64,000 nucleotides of DNA from Gayadomonas joobiniege G7 (GTDB taxonomy: Bacteria > Pseudomonadota > Gammaproteobacteria > Enterobacterales > Alteromonadaceae). A program made the position numbers and the translations under genes. Location of the stretch: NCBI RefSeq assembly GCF_000300815.1, contig NZ_AMRX01000003.1:515229-579228 (forward strand). Reading direction: 5' to 3'. The notes beneath the pieces are model-generated. The model had not been told where the DNA came from. It was given only the letters and a program-made list of their open reading frames with translations, and did no database searches. Below are positions 47,841 to 63,991 of the stretch, piece after piece. The first letter of the stretch is position 1, and every line of letters begins with the position of its first letter.

Positions 47841-49532
47841 ATGTTAGCAAACCCCGCACAAAAATATCGTTCGTTTAAGCCAGTTGATTTGCCAAATCGT
47901 GAATGGCCAAATAAACAAATTAAAAAAGCCCCAATCTGGATGAGTACAGATTTACGAGACGGTAACCAAGCTTTGATCGACCCTATGTCAATTGAAACTA
48001 AACTTAAATTTTTTAAAGCTTTGGTAAAAATGGGTTTTAAAGAAATTGAAGTGGGCTTTCCGTCGGCGTCACAGATCGACTTTGATTTTGTGCGTTTGTT
48101 AATAGAAAAAAATCATATCCCTGACGATGTGACTATCGAAGTTTTAGTACAGGCCAGATATGAATTAATTGAACGAACGGTTGAAAGTGTTCGAGGTGCC
48201 AAGCAAGTTATTTTGCATATGTATAACCCATTAGCACCGGATTTTAGAGAAATTGTTTATCGCAAAGATAAAGCGGGCATTAAACAAATTGCGGAACAAG
48301 GTACCCGTTGGGTTAAAGAACTCACTGCGACAGCACCAGAGGTCAACTGGGTATATCAATACTCACCTGAAGCTTTTTCTAGCACTGAGCTGGATTATGC
48401 AAAAGAAGTCTGCGACGCAGTGTCAGCTATTTGGCAGCCGACACCGGCAAATAAAATGATTTTGAATTTACCGGCAACCGTAGAGATGAGCACACCCAAT
48501 GTGTATGCCGATCAAATTGAATGGATGCATAAAAATATCAACCAACGTGATGCCATTATCATCAGTGTTCATCCACATAATGACCGCGGGACAGCGGTCG
48601 CTGCGGCAGAGTTGGCGGTGATGGCTGGTGCTGACCGCGTAGAGGGGTGTCTGTTTGGCAATGGTGAACGCACAGGCAACGTAGACCTAGTGACGTTAGC
48701 GCTAAACCTTTATTCGCAAGGAGTGTCACCTGAATTAGATTTTTCTGATATGGATCAAGTGATTGCACTTGTTGAAGAATGCAATAAATTGCCAGTTCAT
48801 CCGCGTCACCCCTATGCAGGTGAATTAGTATTTACCGCATTTTCGGGTTCACACCAAGATGCGATTAAAAAAGGTATGGCATTACAAAAAACCGATCAAT
48901 ATTGGCGGGTCCCTTATTTGCCGATCGATCCCGCTGACCTAAATCGTAGTTATGATGCAGTGGTTCGGGTGAATAGCCAATCGGGAAAAGGGGGGGTGAG
49001 TTTCTTGCTTGAACAGCATGGTGGTTACGAGCTGCCTCGCAAATTGCAAATGGAATTTAGCAAAGTTGTACAAGCAGTCAACGATACTAAAGGCATAGAA
49101 ATGAAAGCTGCTGAGATCCTGGAACTGTTTAAACAGACTTACTTTGATGCAGAAAAAAATATTCAATTGACTGCTTATCAATTGCATGAAGAAAGCGATC
49201 AACATGTGATGCGGCTTCAATTGGTCATTGGCGAGCAGAGGGTTAATTTGTCAGGTGGGGGTAATGGACCAATTGATGCAACTGTTGATGCGTTAGCAGC
49301 ATTAACCACCCAAGCGTTAGAAGTTACTGGCTATCATGAGCACTCAATTGGTGAAGGTTCTCAGACGGAAGCCGTTTGTTATGTTGAATTAAAAATCGAT
49401 AAACAACATTATTGTTTTGGTGTAGGGCAGGATACCAGTATCAGCCAAGCTGCCGTGAAAGCACTCTTAAGTGGAGTTAATCGTGCTTTGGCTCAGCAGC
49501 AATTGGCGCTTGCGATTCCTGAATCAGTGTAA
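47841..49532 (+). CDS. leuA: 2-isopropylmalate synthase (long form)
   Basis: The 563 aa enzyme joins acetyl-CoA and 2-ketoisovalerate in the first step of leucine synthesis. The catalytic barrel has [15 protein letters not shown] (the HDGEQ-like opening), the metal motif [15 protein letters not shown] and [15 protein letters not shown]. The C-terminal regulatory domain (about 430-555) provides leucine feedback inhibition. The opening [20 protein letters not shown] is that of the long LeuA form also found in fungi and actinobacteria, distinct from the E. coli type. A TATAAT at 47806-47811 may be its -10; no leucine leader peptide was seen. leuBCD are not in the window. Confidence 0.95.
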   Translation: MLANPAQKYRSFKPVDLPNREWPNKQIKKAPIWMSTDLRDGNQALIDPMSIETKLKFFKALVKMGFKEIEVGFPSASQIDFDFVRLLIEKNHIPDDVTIEVLVQARYELIERTVESVRGAKQVILHMYNPLAPDFREIVYRKDKAGIKQIAEQGTRWVKELTATAPEVNWVYQYSPEAFSSTELDYAKEVCDAVSAIWQPTPANKMILNLPATVEMSTPNVYADQIEWMHKNINQRDAIIISVHPHNDRGTAVAAAELAVMAGADRVEGCLFGNGERTGNVDLVTLALNLYSQGVSPELDFSDMDQVIALVEECNKLPVHPRHPYAGELVFTAFSGSHQDAIKKGMALQKTDQYWRVPYLPIDPADLNRSYDAVVRVNSQSGKGGVSFLLEQHGGYELPRKLQMEFSKVVQAVNDTKGIEMKAAEILELFKQTYFDAEKNIQLTAYQLHEESDQHVMRLQLVIGEQRVNLSGGGNGPIDATVDALAALTTQALEVTGYHEHSIGEGSQTEAVCYVELKIDKQHYCFGVGQDTSISQAAVKALLSGVNRALAQQQLALAIPESV

Positions 49533-50813
49533 TTTTAGCTTTGGCCGTAATCTTCGGTTGATACGGCCAACTAACATTAACAACAGCATTTTTCCATATC
49601 CATGCAAAGCGGCTTGGTGTAAGCGATATAAAGAGACATAGAGCTTACGGGCGATACTGCCTTCTATAAAAACCTTTTTATTGGTTACGCTGGACAAAAA
49701 ACCAACTGACGTATATTCGGCAAAGGATATTAACGAGCCTTTGTCTTTATATTCAAATGCGGACAAAGCGTGCCCATCAAGCTGCGCACAAATATTTTTA
49801 TAACACTGATCGGCCATTTGATGCGCCGATTGAGCTCTTGGCGGCACGTAGCTACCATCTTTTTGCTGCAGACTCGCACAATCGCCAATTGCAAAAATAT
49901 TTTCATCTGACTCGGATTGCAAGGTCTCGGTGATGACCAATTGATTGATTTTATTGGTTGCGAGGCCACCAATATTATTCATGAACTCAGGTACTTTGAC
50001 CCCTGCACACCAGACATTTATATTCGAGTTGATGAGTTCGCCTGTTGTCGTTTCAACGCCTTTTTCATGTGCCTCTTTCACCATAGTACCAGTGCGTACT
50101 ATAACACCAAGCTCTTTTAATACTTTTAGAGCAGAGTCTGAGATGCGTTCAGGCAAAGCAGATAAAATTCTTGGGGCTGCTTCTATTAATGTAATTTCGA
50201 CTGAGTTGCGTGTGATTTTATCAAAGCCATAAACAGAAACTAAATCAGTTAATTTATATAGTTCTGCCGCCAGTTCAACACCGGTTGCACCGGCACCAAT
50301 GATATTAATTTTTAATGAGGTCTGACTGTCGTTGGCTTTTAGTTTTAAAAACTCGTTTAAAATCTTGCTATGGAATTGCTCAGCCTGTTTTGTGGTATCT
50401 AATGTCAAACAATGCGTTTTAACACCGGCTGTATTGAAGTCATTAGTGATTGAACCAATTGCAAACACGAGGGTATCGTATCTGACTCGACGGGGCGGTA
50501 CCAATTGCTCGCCGTGCTCGTCACAAATTGCTTTTATTAAAATTTCTTGGTTTTCACGGTCAAGCTGATACACCTCACCTTTTTGAAATTCAAAATGGTT
50601 GTTGGTTGCGTGCGCTCTAAAGTCAACACCATCCATATCGACATCCAATGATCCAGCGGCTACTTCGTGAAACAAAGGTTTCCAAATATGATAGGGATAT
50701 TTGTCTAACAGCAGAACGTCAACTGAAGCCGTATTTTTGAACTTGTTGCCAAGCTTTGTTGCGAGTTCAAGGCCGCCGGCTCCGCCACCCACAATAACGA
50801 TTTGTTTTGCCAT
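49524..50813 (-). CDS. ndh: Type II NADH:quinone dehydrogenase
   Basis: The 429 aa flavoprotein passes electrons from NADH to quinone without proton pumping, at the inner face of the cytoplasmic membrane. The FAD-binding motif is [18 protein letters not shown] at the N-terminus; the NADH-binding motif is [16 protein letters not shown] near residue 170; the second FAD motif is [12 protein letters not shown]. The C-terminal amphipathic segment ([21 protein letters not shown]) should attach it to the membrane. Its last 9 bases overlap the convergent leuA. A terminator-like hairpin stands in its leader. Confidence 0.93.
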   Translation of the reverse strand: MAKQIVIVGGGAGGLELATKLGNKFKNTASVDVLLLDKYPYHIWKPLFHEVAAGSLDVDMDGVDFRAHATNNHFEFQKGEVYQLDRENQEILIKAICDEHGEQLVPPRRVRYDTLVFAIGSITNDFNTAGVKTHCLTLDTTKQAEQFHSKILNEFLKLKANDSQTSLKINIIGAGATGVELAAELYKLTDLVSVYGFDKITRNSVEITLIEAAPRILSALPERISDSALKVLKELGVIVRTGTMVKEAHEKGVETTTGELINSNINVWCAGVKVPEFMNNIGGLATNKINQLVITETLQSESDENIFAIGDCASLQQKDGSYVPPRAQSAHQMADQCYKNICAQLDGHALSAFEYKDKGSLISFAEYTSVGFLSSVTNKKVFIEGSIARKLYVSLYRLHQAALHGYGKMLLLMLVGRINRRLRPKLKLH

Positions 50814-50899
50814 AGTTGTCTCCTAAAAATAGTGACTAGGATAATGCATGAGTTTAATGAAACAGGCAAATTTGAGGTGCTGTAAGTTAAGCAATAGAT

Positions 50900-50931
50900 A
50901 AAAAAAACGCCCAGTTGGGGGACCGGGCGTT
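50900..50931 (-). terminator. Terminator-like hairpin in the ndh leader
   Basis: On the minus strand AACGCCC (50931-50925) pairs with GGGCGTT (50912-50906) around a 12-base loop, and eight T follow (50907-50900). It stands 87 bases upstream of the ndh start and about 80 bases downstream of a plausible minus-strand promoter. It could attenuate ndh or end a small RNA. Confidence 0.6.
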
Positions 50932-51013
50932 AAAAAATGCCTAAAAGGCACTCAAGCACTAACAAAGGGATGTCTAGAAAAACAAATGAACCGTGTTTTT
51001 CAAAGATGTGTTT

Positions 51014-51041
51014 AGTATAACCCTAATCTGTAATTTTACAA
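51014..51041 (-). promoter_or_regulatory. Candidate sigma-70 promoter reading toward ndh
   Basis: On the minus strand TTGTAA (51041-51036), a 16-base spacer and TATACT (51019-51014). A transcript starting near 51007 would reach the hairpin at 50931 after about 75 bases. Confidence 0.45.
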
Positions 51042-51189
51042 CAGGTTTTTTATAAAAATTAGCTTAAACCAGTTGTTTAACAGGTTGTTATTGAATATTT
51101 AACATAGTTTTATCCATTATTTTGTAATTAAATTACAGGTTTGGGATCTTTAAAATGCTTGTTAATTCACCTGATTATTGGCCAAAAAC

Positions 51190-51218
51190 TTGCTATTAAG
51201 CGCCGCTCGCAATAGACT
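51190..51218 (+). promoter_or_regulatory. Candidate sigma-70 promoter of queA-tgt-yajC-secDF
   Basis: TTGCTA (51190-51195), a 17-base spacer and TAGACT (51213-51218), about 30 bases before the queA start. The rest of the gap 50814-51247 shows only A+T-rich sequence besides the ndh leader elements. Confidence 0.45.
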
Positions 51219-51247
51219 AACGCGCTCAATAACTAAGTGATTTTATA

Positions 51248-52300
51248 ATGCGAGTATCCGATTTTTATTTCCATCTACCCGACGAACTGATCGCCCGCTA
51301 TCCAACCGAAGAACGGAGCCAATCCAGGCTGCTGGTGGTGGATGGCAATACAGGCCAAACAGAGCATAAAATCTTTTCAGAAATGCTCGATCTAGTATCA
51401 GACAAAGATCTTTTGATTTTTAACGATACCCGGGTCATTCCAGCGAGGCTATTGGGGCAAAAAAAAACCGGTGGTAAAGTTGAGGTCTTAGTCGAGCGGT
51501 TGTTAGATAACAATCATGTTCTTGCTCATGTTAAAGCCAACAAGGCATTAAAACCTGGTACTCAAATCATTTTAGAAGGCCAATTAGAGGCTGAAATGAT
51601 CGAGCGCAAAGCGGATCTTTTTGTGCTTAAGTTTTTAAGCCCTGAACCCGTTCTTGACCAACTAGAAAAGTTTGGCCATATGCCTTTGCCTCCTTACATC
51701 GACCGTGCCGATGAATCGGCCGATAAAACCCGTTACCAAACCGTTTATGGGAAAAACCCAGGGGCAGTTGCTGCACCGACGGCTGGTTTACATTTTGATG
51801 AAGTGCTGCTTGAAAAACTGGCCGCGAAAGGGGTGCAAACCGAATTTGTTACTTTGCATGTTGGCGCAGGTACTTTTCAATCTGTGCGGGTCGAAAATGT
51901 AACAGAGCACAAAATGCATGCAGAATATATCGATGTACCAGAACATGTTGTGCAAGCGATTTATGATTGCAAAGCTCGAGGTGGGCGAGTGATTGCGGTT
52001 GGCACAACCTCAGTGCGTAGCTTAGAGAGTGCAGCTCAGTTTGCTGGCGACCAGTTGATTAAGTCTTACCAAGGCGATACACAAATATTTATCTACCCGG
52101 GTTATCAATTTAAAGTGGTAGACGCTATGTTTACCAATTTTCATTTGCCCGAGTCGACTCTTATTATGTTGGTTTCTGCATTTGCTGGTAAAAGTCATAT
52201 TTTAGCAGCCTACCAAGAGGCAATTGATAACAAGTATCGCTTTTTTAGTTATGGTGACTCTATGTTTTTAACGCGTCAGATCAAAAAAGAATTAGATTAA
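51248..52300 (+). CDS. queA: S-adenosylmethionine:tRNA ribosyltransferase-isomerase
   Basis: QueA transfers the ribosyl part of AdoMet onto preQ1-modified tRNA to form epoxyqueuosine. The 350 aa protein begins [20 protein letters not shown] and contains [34 protein letters not shown] and [12 protein letters not shown], all QueA landmarks. tgt, which inserts preQ1 one step earlier in the same pathway, follows after 9 bases. Confidence 0.97.
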   Translation: MRVSDFYFHLPDELIARYPTEERSQSRLLVVDGNTGQTEHKIFSEMLDLVSDKDLLIFNDTRVIPARLLGQKKTGGKVEVLVERLLDNNHVLAHVKANKALKPGTQIILEGQLEAEMIERKADLFVLKFLSPEPVLDQLEKFGHMPLPPYIDRADESADKTRYQTVYGKNPGAVAAPTAGLHFDEVLLEKLAAKGVQTEFVTLHVGAGTFQSVRVENVTEHKMHAEYIDVPEHVVQAIYDCKARGGRVIAVGTTSVRSLESAAQFAGDQLIKSYQGDTQIFIYPGYQFKVVDAMFTNFHLPESTLIMLVSAFAGKSHILAAYQEAIDNKYRFFSYGDSMFLTRQIKKELD

Positions 52301-53446
<1,146 letters not shown>

Positions 53447-53471
53447 TAGCTAATAAAAAGTAAGGGGAAAA

Positions 53472-53813
53472 ATGATGGATTTTTTAATTTCTAGTGCTCA
53501 TGCCGCAGAGGGCGCCGCTCAACCTCAAGGTGGTGGTTTGCAAATGATCATTATGTTGGTGGTATTTGGTTTAATTTTTTATTTTATGTTGTACCGCCCA
53601 CAAGCTAAACGTGTTAAAGAGCATAAATCACTGATTGCTTCAATCAGTAAAGGTGACGAAATCCTGACTCAGGGTGGTTTAGTTGGCAAGGTTGCTAAAG
53701 TCAGTGAAGATAAAGACTTTATTATGGTTACTTTAGCCGAAGGGTTTGACGTTGCCGTTCAAAAAGCTTCGGTTTCGGCAGTATTGCCAAAAGGCACCAT
53801 TAAATCAATCTAA
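53472..53813 (+). CDS. yajC: Sec translocon accessory protein YajC
   Basis: The 113 aa single-pass inner-membrane protein accompanies SecDF. One transmembrane helix (about 25-42; IIMLVVFGLIFYFML) is followed by YRPQAKRVKEHKSLIASISKGDEILTQGGLVGKV, the YajC family core. AAGGGG precedes ATG 53472. secD starts 12 bases after the stop. Confidence 0.96.
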   Translation: MMDFLISSAHAAEGAAQPQGGGLQMIIMLVVFGLIFYFMLYRPQAKRVKEHKSLIASISKGDEILTQGGLVGKVAKVSEDKDFIMVTLAEGFDVAVQKASVSAVLPKGTIKSI

Positions 53814-53825
53814 TAGGATGCTATT

Positions 53826-55679
53826 GTGTTAAACAAATATCCAGTATGGAAATACCTGTTGCTACTATTTATAGTAGCAGCAGGTTTTTTGTATGCGCTA
53901 CCAAATTTGTATGGAGAAGATCCGGCCGTTCAAATTTCCGCGACTAGAGGCGGTGATGTTGATGTTGCCCAGTTAGAGCAAGTTAAGCAGGCTCTGCAGC
54001 AAAATGGCATTGAATATCAATCGTTAGCGATTGAAAACAATCAAATTCAAGCGCGTTTTAAAGATACAGAGAGTCAGTTAGAAGCGCGAGACATTGCGAT
54101 GCAAGCGCTGGGCAGTGACTTTATCGTAGCGCTAAATTTAATGCCTGCTCAGCCTCAGTGGTTGGAGGATTTGGGCGGCAGCCCAATGAAGTTAGGCTTA
54201 GATTTACGAGGCGGTGTGCACTTTTTAATGGAAGTGGACATGAGTGTCGCTATGCAAAAAAAGCAGGAAGAAATCCAAGCCGATTTTAAAACCTCTTTGC
54301 GTGAAGAAGGATTGCGCTACCGGAATCTCTTGCCCTTTGGTAACGGTGTTAAAGTCAGTTTCCGAAATGCTGAAGAAACTCAAAAAGCGGAAGATTATTT
54401 AAGTAAGAACTTTCGTGAATTAACCATTGCGCAAAGTAATGAAGATTCAAATACCATTACTGCCACTTTATCGGATGCGCGAGTGCAAGAGGTTAAAGAG
54501 TACGCATTGCAGCAGAATATTACCATTATTCGTAACCGGGTTAATCAACTGGGTGTCGCTGAACCTTTAGTCATGCGCCAAGGGGCTGAGCGTATCGTGG
54601 TTGAGTTGCCTGGTATTCAAGATACGGCACGGGCAAAAGAAATTTTAGGAGCCACCGCCACATTAGAATTCCGAAGAGTTGATCAGGATGCTGATCCAGC
54701 CAGCGCGGCAAATGGTCGAGTACCTTATGGTTCTGAGGTTTATTACAACCGTAACAACAACCAGCCAGTAGTGCTGAAAAAAGATGTTATTTTAACTGGT
54801 AACCATATTACAGGGGCCAACGCCAGCTTTGATGAGTATCAACGTCCTCAAGTTAACATTGATTTAGATGCACAGGGTGGCACTAAAATGTCACATTTTA
54901 CCAAAGATAATATTGGTAAACCTATGGCAACCTTGTTTGTTGAGTACAAACCGACCGGCCGTAAAAAACCAGATGGTAGCATTGAATTTGAAGCCATCAA
55001 AGAAGTGATTAACGTAGCAACAATTCAAGCTAGATTAGCTCGCAGTTTCCGTATCACAGGTATTGATAGTGCAGCCGAAGCGCAAAATCTGGCACTTTTA
55101 TTACGAGCAGGTGCTTTGATTGCGCCTATTCAAATTGTTGAAGAGCGAACCGTTGGTCCTAGTTTAGGCCAAGAGAATATCGATTTAGGTATGACAGCGA
55201 TTCTCTGGGGCTTTTGTTTAGTATTGGCCTTTATGATCCTGTATTACCGAGGTTTTGGTATTGTTGCAAATGTTGCTTTGGCAGTTAATTTGGTACTCAT
55301 TGTTGGTGTGATGTCGATGATCCCAGGGGCCACCCTTACACTACCAGGCATGGCCGGTATTGTATTAACTGTGGGTATGGCGGTTGATGCCAATGTACTT
55401 ATATTTGAGCGTATTCGAGAAGAAATTCTTGATGGTCGAGGGCCCCAACAGGCTATCCATAAAGGTTATGAAAGCGCCTTTTCAACCATTGCTGATGCTA
55501 ATATTACGACCTTTATTGCAGCTGTTATTTTATTTGCGGCAGGCACAGGTCCTATTAAAGGTTTTGCGGTAACCTTAGCGATAGGTATTTTAACCTCTAT
55601 GTTTACGGCGATTTTAGTGACGCGTGCGATTGTTAATGCCGCTGTTGGTGGTCGTAAAGTCAGCAAACTGTCGATATAA
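53826..55679 (+). CDS. secD: Protein translocase subunit SecD
   Basis: SecD, with SecF, uses the proton gradient to pull exported proteins across the membrane. The 617 aa protein has an N-terminal helix, a large periplasmic part with the [17 protein letters not shown] motif (D1), and five C-terminal helices with [16 protein letters not shown] (D4). The start is GTG at 53826. It lies between yajC and secF; the secF ribosome site overlaps its stop. Confidence 0.97.
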   Translation: MLNKYPVWKYLLLLFIVAAGFLYALPNLYGEDPAVQISATRGGDVDVAQLEQVKQALQQNGIEYQSLAIENNQIQARFKDTESQLEARDIAMQALGSDFIVALNLMPAQPQWLEDLGGSPMKLGLDLRGGVHFLMEVDMSVAMQKKQEEIQADFKTSLREEGLRYRNLLPFGNGVKVSFRNAEETQKAEDYLSKNFRELTIAQSNEDSNTITATLSDARVQEVKEYALQQNITIIRNRVNQLGVAEPLVMRQGAERIVVELPGIQDTARAKEILGATATLEFRRVDQDADPASAANGRVPYGSEVYYNRNNNQPVVLKKDVILTGNHITGANASFDEYQRPQVNIDLDAQGGTKMSHFTKDNIGKPMATLFVEYKPTGRKKPDGSIEFEAIKEVINVATIQARLARSFRITGIDSAAEAQNLALLLRAGALIAPIQIVEERTVGPSLGQENIDLGMTAILWGFCLVLAFMILYYRGFGIVANVALAVNLVLIVGVMSMIPGATLTLPGMAGIVLTVGMAVDANVLIFERIREEILDGRGPQQAIHKGYESAFSTIADANITTFIAAVILFAAGTGPIKGFAVTLAIGILTSMFTAILVTRAIVNAAVGGRKVSKLSI

Positions 55680-55689
55680 GGAGCAATAT

Positions 55690-56631
55690 ATGTGGTTTAG
55701 ATTTAAAAACACTGTGAACTTTATGTCGCAGGCGAAGTTGGCAATTGCATTTTCCGCCTTCTTGTTTCTTGGCTCCATTGGCTCATTGGCCATTAATGGT
55801 TTGCAATTTGGATTGGATTTTACTGGTGGTACCCTGATTGAAGTGGGTTACGATAGTGCAGCCGACTTACCAGATATTCGCAAACAATTAGAAGAGGGTG
55901 GCTTTGAAGATGCTGTGGTACAGCATTTTGGTACTAGCTCAGATGTATTAATCCGATTAGCACCGCGAGACACAGTAAAAGCAGAAACCTTGAGCAATCA
56001 GGTGCTATCTGTTGTTTCTACTACGAGTGCTGGTGAAGCAACGATGCGTCGAATCGAATTTGTTGGTCCAAGCGTAGGTGAAGAATTAAAAGAGCAGGGT
56101 GGTTTAGCTATGTTAATCACTTTAATCTGTATCTTGATCTATGTTGCATTTCGTTTTGAATGGCGTTTTGCCGTAGGCTCAGTGCTTGCGTTGACGCATG
56201 ACGTTGTTATCACCTTAGGTTTGTTTTCAATCTTGGGTTTAGAGTTTGACCTAACCGTATTAGCGGCTATTTTAGCTGTTATAGGTTATTCACTGAACGA
56301 TACGATTGTTGTATTTGACCGTATTCGTGAAAACTTCCGCAAGTTGAGAATTGATGATGTGGCAGAGATTATTAATATCTCTCTAACACAAACCTTAAGT
56401 CGAACGACAATTACCTCAGTAACCACTATTTTGGTGTTGCTGGCTTTATTTTTTAAAGGTGGTGCATTGATTCATGCGTTTGCAACTGCGTTGTTAATGG
56501 GGGTTGTCATTGGTACTTACTCATCGATTTTTGTCGCCAGTGTTGCTGCACTTAAATTGGGTGTAAGTAGAGAAGACATGATCCCAACCGTGGTAGAAAA
56601 AGAAGGGGCAGATCAAGATCCCTTGCTGTAA
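55690..56631 (+). CDS. secF: Protein translocase subunit SecF
   Basis: The 313 aa partner of SecD has six helices, FGLDFTGGTLIEVGY after the first helix and the conserved YSLNDTIVVFDRIREN motif. I chose ATG 55690, since AAGGAG (55679-55684) lies five bases before it and the resulting MWFRFKNTVNFMSQAK opening is typical; a longer frame from 55624 would run through secD. A terminator follows. Confidence 0.96.
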   Translation: MWFRFKNTVNFMSQAKLAIAFSAFLFLGSIGSLAINGLQFGLDFTGGTLIEVGYDSAADLPDIRKQLEEGGFEDAVVQHFGTSSDVLIRLAPRDTVKAETLSNQVLSVVSTTSAGEATMRRIEFVGPSVGEELKEQGGLAMLITLICILIYVAFRFEWRFAVGSVLALTHDVVITLGLFSILGLEFDLTVLAAILAVIGYSLNDTIVVFDRIRENFRKLRIDDVAEIINISLTQTLSRTTITSVTTILVLLALFFKGGALIHAFATALLMGVVIGTYSSIFVASVAALKLGVSREDMIPTVVEKEGADQDPLL

Positions 56632-56650
56632 CTTGGGCATTCACAGCAAT

Positions 56651-56680
56651 AAAAAACCCTATCCTTGGATAGGGTTTTTT
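56651..56680. terminator. Bidirectional terminator after secF
   Basis: AAAAAACCCTAT (56651-56662) and ATAGGGTTTTTT (56669-56680) with a short C/G loop; it serves secF and the convergent sppA. Confidence 0.88.
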
Positions 56681-56715
56681 GTTTTTAAGTGAGTCATCAA
56701 TAGGGCCTTACAAAA

Positions 56716-58560
56716 CTAAGGACACTCTATGCAAAGTGCATATAAACCCTGAGGATCGTTCCATGCGTTAATTTGTTTAATCTGTTGGTACAATTTAACA
56801 AGTTCGGTCGGCAGCTGAGGCTGACTAAATAAGTTAAAATCTAAATAGGCATCAGCCGACTGCAATAAGTTTTTAATAAAAACTTCTTGTTGACTCAATT
56901 CATGCTGTACAAAATGCACAGAATAATCTTGAATGTCTGCTAATTGAGCGGCCGAATGAACCGCATCATCAAAGCTACCTAACTCGTCTACTAAACCCAA
57001 TTTTTGTGCTTGTGCGCCACTCCAAACTCGCCCTTGTGCCGCTTGTTCGGCTTTTTGAAACGCCATATTACGATTGTTGGCGACTAAGCTAACAAATTTT
57101 TGATAAACCGCTTCGGTACTTTTCTGCAATATTTTTTGGGTCTGCTCTGATAACGGGACCGCAGGGTGCATCACTGGCCATTCTGTCGTTTTTACCCCAT
57201 CAGCATTAATGCCAATCTCTTTAAACGAGTTTTCAAATGTCATTGCGAGTCCGAACACACCAATTGAACCTGTGATGCTAGTTGGATGTGCCCAAATTTG
57301 ATCAGCACTGGCTGCAATCCAGTAACCACCTGAAGCAGCTGTCGACGACATAGAGGCGACTACAGGTTTATTTGCAGCTTTTAATAAATCGATTTCGCGA
57401 CGAATGACCTCACTCGCAAAGGCACTGCCACCTGGGCTATCTATACGTAAAACCACCGCTTTTACTGAATCATCCAAACGAGCACGCTCTAATAACCTCG
57501 CTGTGCTGTCTCCACCGATTTCTCCAGCTCGCCGCTCTCCGTCATAAATAGTGCCTCGTGCAACAACAACAGCAACTTTTTGATCTTGATTTAAGTTAAA
57601 CTGAGATTGATTCACTAAATTTAAGTATTGATTGAATTCAACATGGCGATAGCTGCGTTTAGAATCAGACCAACCTACTTTTTCAGCAACCATTTTTTTT
57701 ACTTGTTCGCGGGTGGCTAATTCATCAACCCACTGATTATTGAGTGCATATTGGGCATGGTCATAGTTTGCTTCGGCAAACTTCTCCATGAAGATTGTCA
57801 GCTGTTCATCAAAATTACTAGTAGGAATGTTACGACGTTCGGCGACTTGGTTTTTATAATAGCGCCACAGATCTGTTAACCAAGCGCGATTAGCTGTTTT
57901 TGCTTCATCGCTCATATCATTGCGCATAAAAGGCTCAACAAATGATTTATAAGTTCCCACTCGGAAGATATAAGTACTGACTTTTAATTTGTCTAACGCA
58001 TCTTTGAAATAGGTATTGTAAGCACTAAATCCATCCAGCTGTACAAAACCCATAGGGTTCATGACAACTTTATCGGCATAACTGGCAAGGTAATATTGGC
58101 TGCGGGTATAATAGTCACCACTGGCAATAACGGTTTTACCATTTGCTTTAATGGCATTAAGCCGCTCGCCGATCGAGTCCAATTTATTTAGGCCGCCGCC
58201 AATCAAGTTTTGAAGCTCTAATACAACAATTTGGATGTTATCATCTTCTGCCGCGGCTTCGAGCACCTTATTTATATCATGTATTGAAATTTCCGCTTGC
58301 TGGTTGTCGCCACCAAGCGATTCTTGCATTACGGCATCAACCGGATTGATAAATGTTTTTTCTTCGACCAATTGACCGGATAGATTTAATACCAAAGCGC
58401 TCGGTTCGGTCAGGACAAAAGTTTCTTTATCTTTGGTTACTGCAATTAATACAATAATCAATAAACCAAAAAAAAGAATATTTAAAAACAGTTTGCGGGT
58501 GAAATTAATTGTAGACCACAAAGCAGATAACAAACGGGATATGCCACTTCCTTTACTCAT
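56716..58560 (-). CDS. sppA: Signal peptide peptidase SppA (67 kDa type)
   Basis: The 614 aa membrane-bound serine protease clears cleaved signal peptides. An N-terminal transmembrane helix (about 18-42) anchors two tandem peptidase S49 domains. The catalytic Lys is in RVGTYKSFVEPF of the first domain and the nucleophile Ser in RIDSPGGSAFASEVI of the second, the split Lys/Ser dyad of the long E. coli-type SppA. It converges with secF and stands divergent from the rRNA operon. Confidence 0.95.
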   Translation of the reverse strand: MSKGSGISRLLSALWSTINFTRKLFLNILFFGLLIIVLIAVTKDKETFVLTEPSALVLNLSGQLVEEKTFINPVDAVMQESLGGDNQQAEISIHDINKVLEAAAEDDNIQIVVLELQNLIGGGLNKLDSIGERLNAIKANGKTVIASGDYYTRSQYYLASYADKVVMNPMGFVQLDGFSAYNTYFKDALDKLKVSTYIFRVGTYKSFVEPFMRNDMSDEAKTANRAWLTDLWRYYKNQVAERRNIPTSNFDEQLTIFMEKFAEANYDHAQYALNNQWVDELATREQVKKMVAEKVGWSDSKRSYRHVEFNQYLNLVNQSQFNLNQDQKVAVVVARGTIYDGERRAGEIGGDSTARLLERARLDDSVKAVVLRIDSPGGSAFASEVIRREIDLLKAANKPVVASMSSTAASGGYWIAASADQIWAHPTSITGSIGVFGLAMTFENSFKEIGINADGVKTTEWPVMHPAVPLSEQTQKILQKSTEAVYQKFVSLVANNRNMAFQKAEQAAQGRVWSGAQAQKLGLVDELGSFDDAVHSAAQLADIQDYSVHFVQHELSQQEVFIKNLLQSADAYLDFNLFSQPQLPTELVKLYQQIKQINAWNDPQGLYALCIECP

Positions 58561-58731
58561 ATCTATACCTTATATATAAAAACATAATGGGATTTTACAA
58601 AGCTTAAGCCTTTTTACCAATCATAAAGCAGTAAAGTTTATCTAAAGGGGGACATAATAGAGTGATTTATGCGCTTATTGTTTGTTATTTGCGCAAACAA
58701 ACCTAAATTTAAAATAATCGAATAAAAAGCA

Positions 58732-58759
58732 TTGACGGCACTTAATATCTCTCTATAAT
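58732..58759 (+). promoter_or_regulatory. rRNA promoter P1
   Basis: TTGACG (58732-58737), a 16-base spacer and TATAAT (58754-58759), followed by the discriminator GCGCCCCC. An A+T-rich stretch just upstream (58700-58730) looks like an UP element. The sequence between sppA and P1 shows nothing else. Confidence 0.85.
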
Positions 58760-58867
58760 GCGCCCCCACAACGCAGCGACACGGCAACAAACGCCGGGAA
58801 GCAAAGCGACGCAAGTTAAGCCCAATCGGCTCAAACTAAAAAGTTTTAAACGATTGAAAATAAAGGC

Positions 58868-58895
58868 TTGACAAGCAACTTGAGAAGCGTAAAAT
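58868..58895 (+). promoter_or_regulatory. rRNA promoter P2
   Basis: TTGACA (58868-58873), a 16-base spacer and TAAAAT (58890-58895), with the G+C-rich discriminator GCGCGCC as at other stringently controlled promoters. Confidence 0.82.
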
Positions 58896-58938
58896 GCGCG
58901 CCTCACTTGAGCAGTTTAAAACAAACGCTCAAGCAAAA

Positions 58939-58950
58939 TGTTCTTTAAAA
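58939..58950 (+). promoter_or_regulatory. Leader boxA of the rRNA operon
   Basis: TGTTCTTTAAAA matches the boxA consensus bound by NusB-NusE for antitermination. Confidence 0.75.
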
Positions 58951-58961
58951 ATTTGGTAACC

Positions 58962-58976
58962 TTATTTATCTGTGTG
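58962..58976 (+). other. 5' arm of the 16S precursor processing stem
   Basis: TTATTTATCTGTGTG pairs perfectly with CACACAGATAAATAA at 60625-60639 on the other side of the 16S gene, and the pairing extends outward with GTAACC/GGTTAC. This is the RNase III processing stem. Confidence 0.85.
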
Positions 58977-59069
58977 GGCACTCGCATCATTTGAATAGAC
59001 AAAAAATTATTCAGTTGATTGAGTGACTAAACAGTCAATTCAGTACGATTGAAGCAAAGATTAAAACTT

Positions 59070-60597
<1,528 letters not shown>

Positions 60598-60863
60598 ACG
60601 ATGCTATTTAAAGTGCTGAGTGTTCACACAGATAAATAATGGGTTACTAAATATAAAGCTATTGATATCAGCGCAAAGTGAATGTTAATCATTTTGCAGT
60701 GATATCAATCACCTGCTCTTTAACAATCTGGATTGTAGTAAATATCTCTAATAGAGAATTAAATTTGTTCAATTTAAAACTGAAACGAGTTTGATCAAGC
60801 AAGACCAAGTATTCAATAAACGATGGTGCTTATTGTATAACCTGATAAACATTCGGGTTGTAT
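60598..60863 (+). other. 16S-23S spacer without tRNA genes
   Basis: The 266-base spacer contains the 3' processing arm (60625-60639), a hairpin with arms TTGATATCA (60662-60670) and TGATATCAA (60700-60708), and a boxA. No tRNA-Ile, tRNA-Ala or tRNA-Glu sequence is present. Confidence 0.85.
60714..60725 (+). promoter_or_regulatory. Spacer boxA
   Basis: TGCTCTTTAACA is identical to the E. coli-type boxA. It is placed between 16S and 23S, where it reloads the antitermination complex. Confidence 0.85.
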
Positions 60864-63736
<2,873 letters not shown>

Positions 63737-63835
63737 TACAACGCCAAATGTTTATTGGGTTAAACTCGAAGCGAAAGCGAAAAACAGAATAAAGCGAACA
63801 AATTTAAAACTACAATCAAGATTGTGACCAGTTTA

Positions 63836-63952
63836 TGCCTGACGGCGATAGCATTGTGGAACCACCTGATCCATTTCGAACTCAGAAGTGAAACACAATA
63901 GCGGCGATGGTAGTGTGGGGTTTCCCATGTGAGAGTAGCACACCGTCAGGCT
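63836..63952 (+). rRNA. rrf: 5S ribosomal RNA
   Basis: TGCCTGACGG at the 5' end pairs with CCGTCAGGC at the 3' end; the CCATTTCGAACTCAGAAGTG loop and GATGGTAGTGTGGGG are conserved. It is about 117 bases long. The 99-base 23S-5S spacer has no tRNA. Confidence 0.96.
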
Positions 63953-63962
63953 TCTCCTTCGA

Positions 63963-63991
63963 AGCCCTGAGTGAATACTCAGGGCTTTTTT
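63963..63991 (+). terminator. rRNA operon terminator
   Basis: AGCCCTGAGT (63963-63972) and ACTCAGGGCT (63977-63986) with a GAAT loop and a T run. The window ends just after it. Confidence 0.92.

Noticed and set aside
60598..60863. tRNA genes in the 16S-23S spacer
   Set aside because: No cloverleaf, T-loop GTTCRA or CCA-like ends; the visible hairpin is a simple stem.
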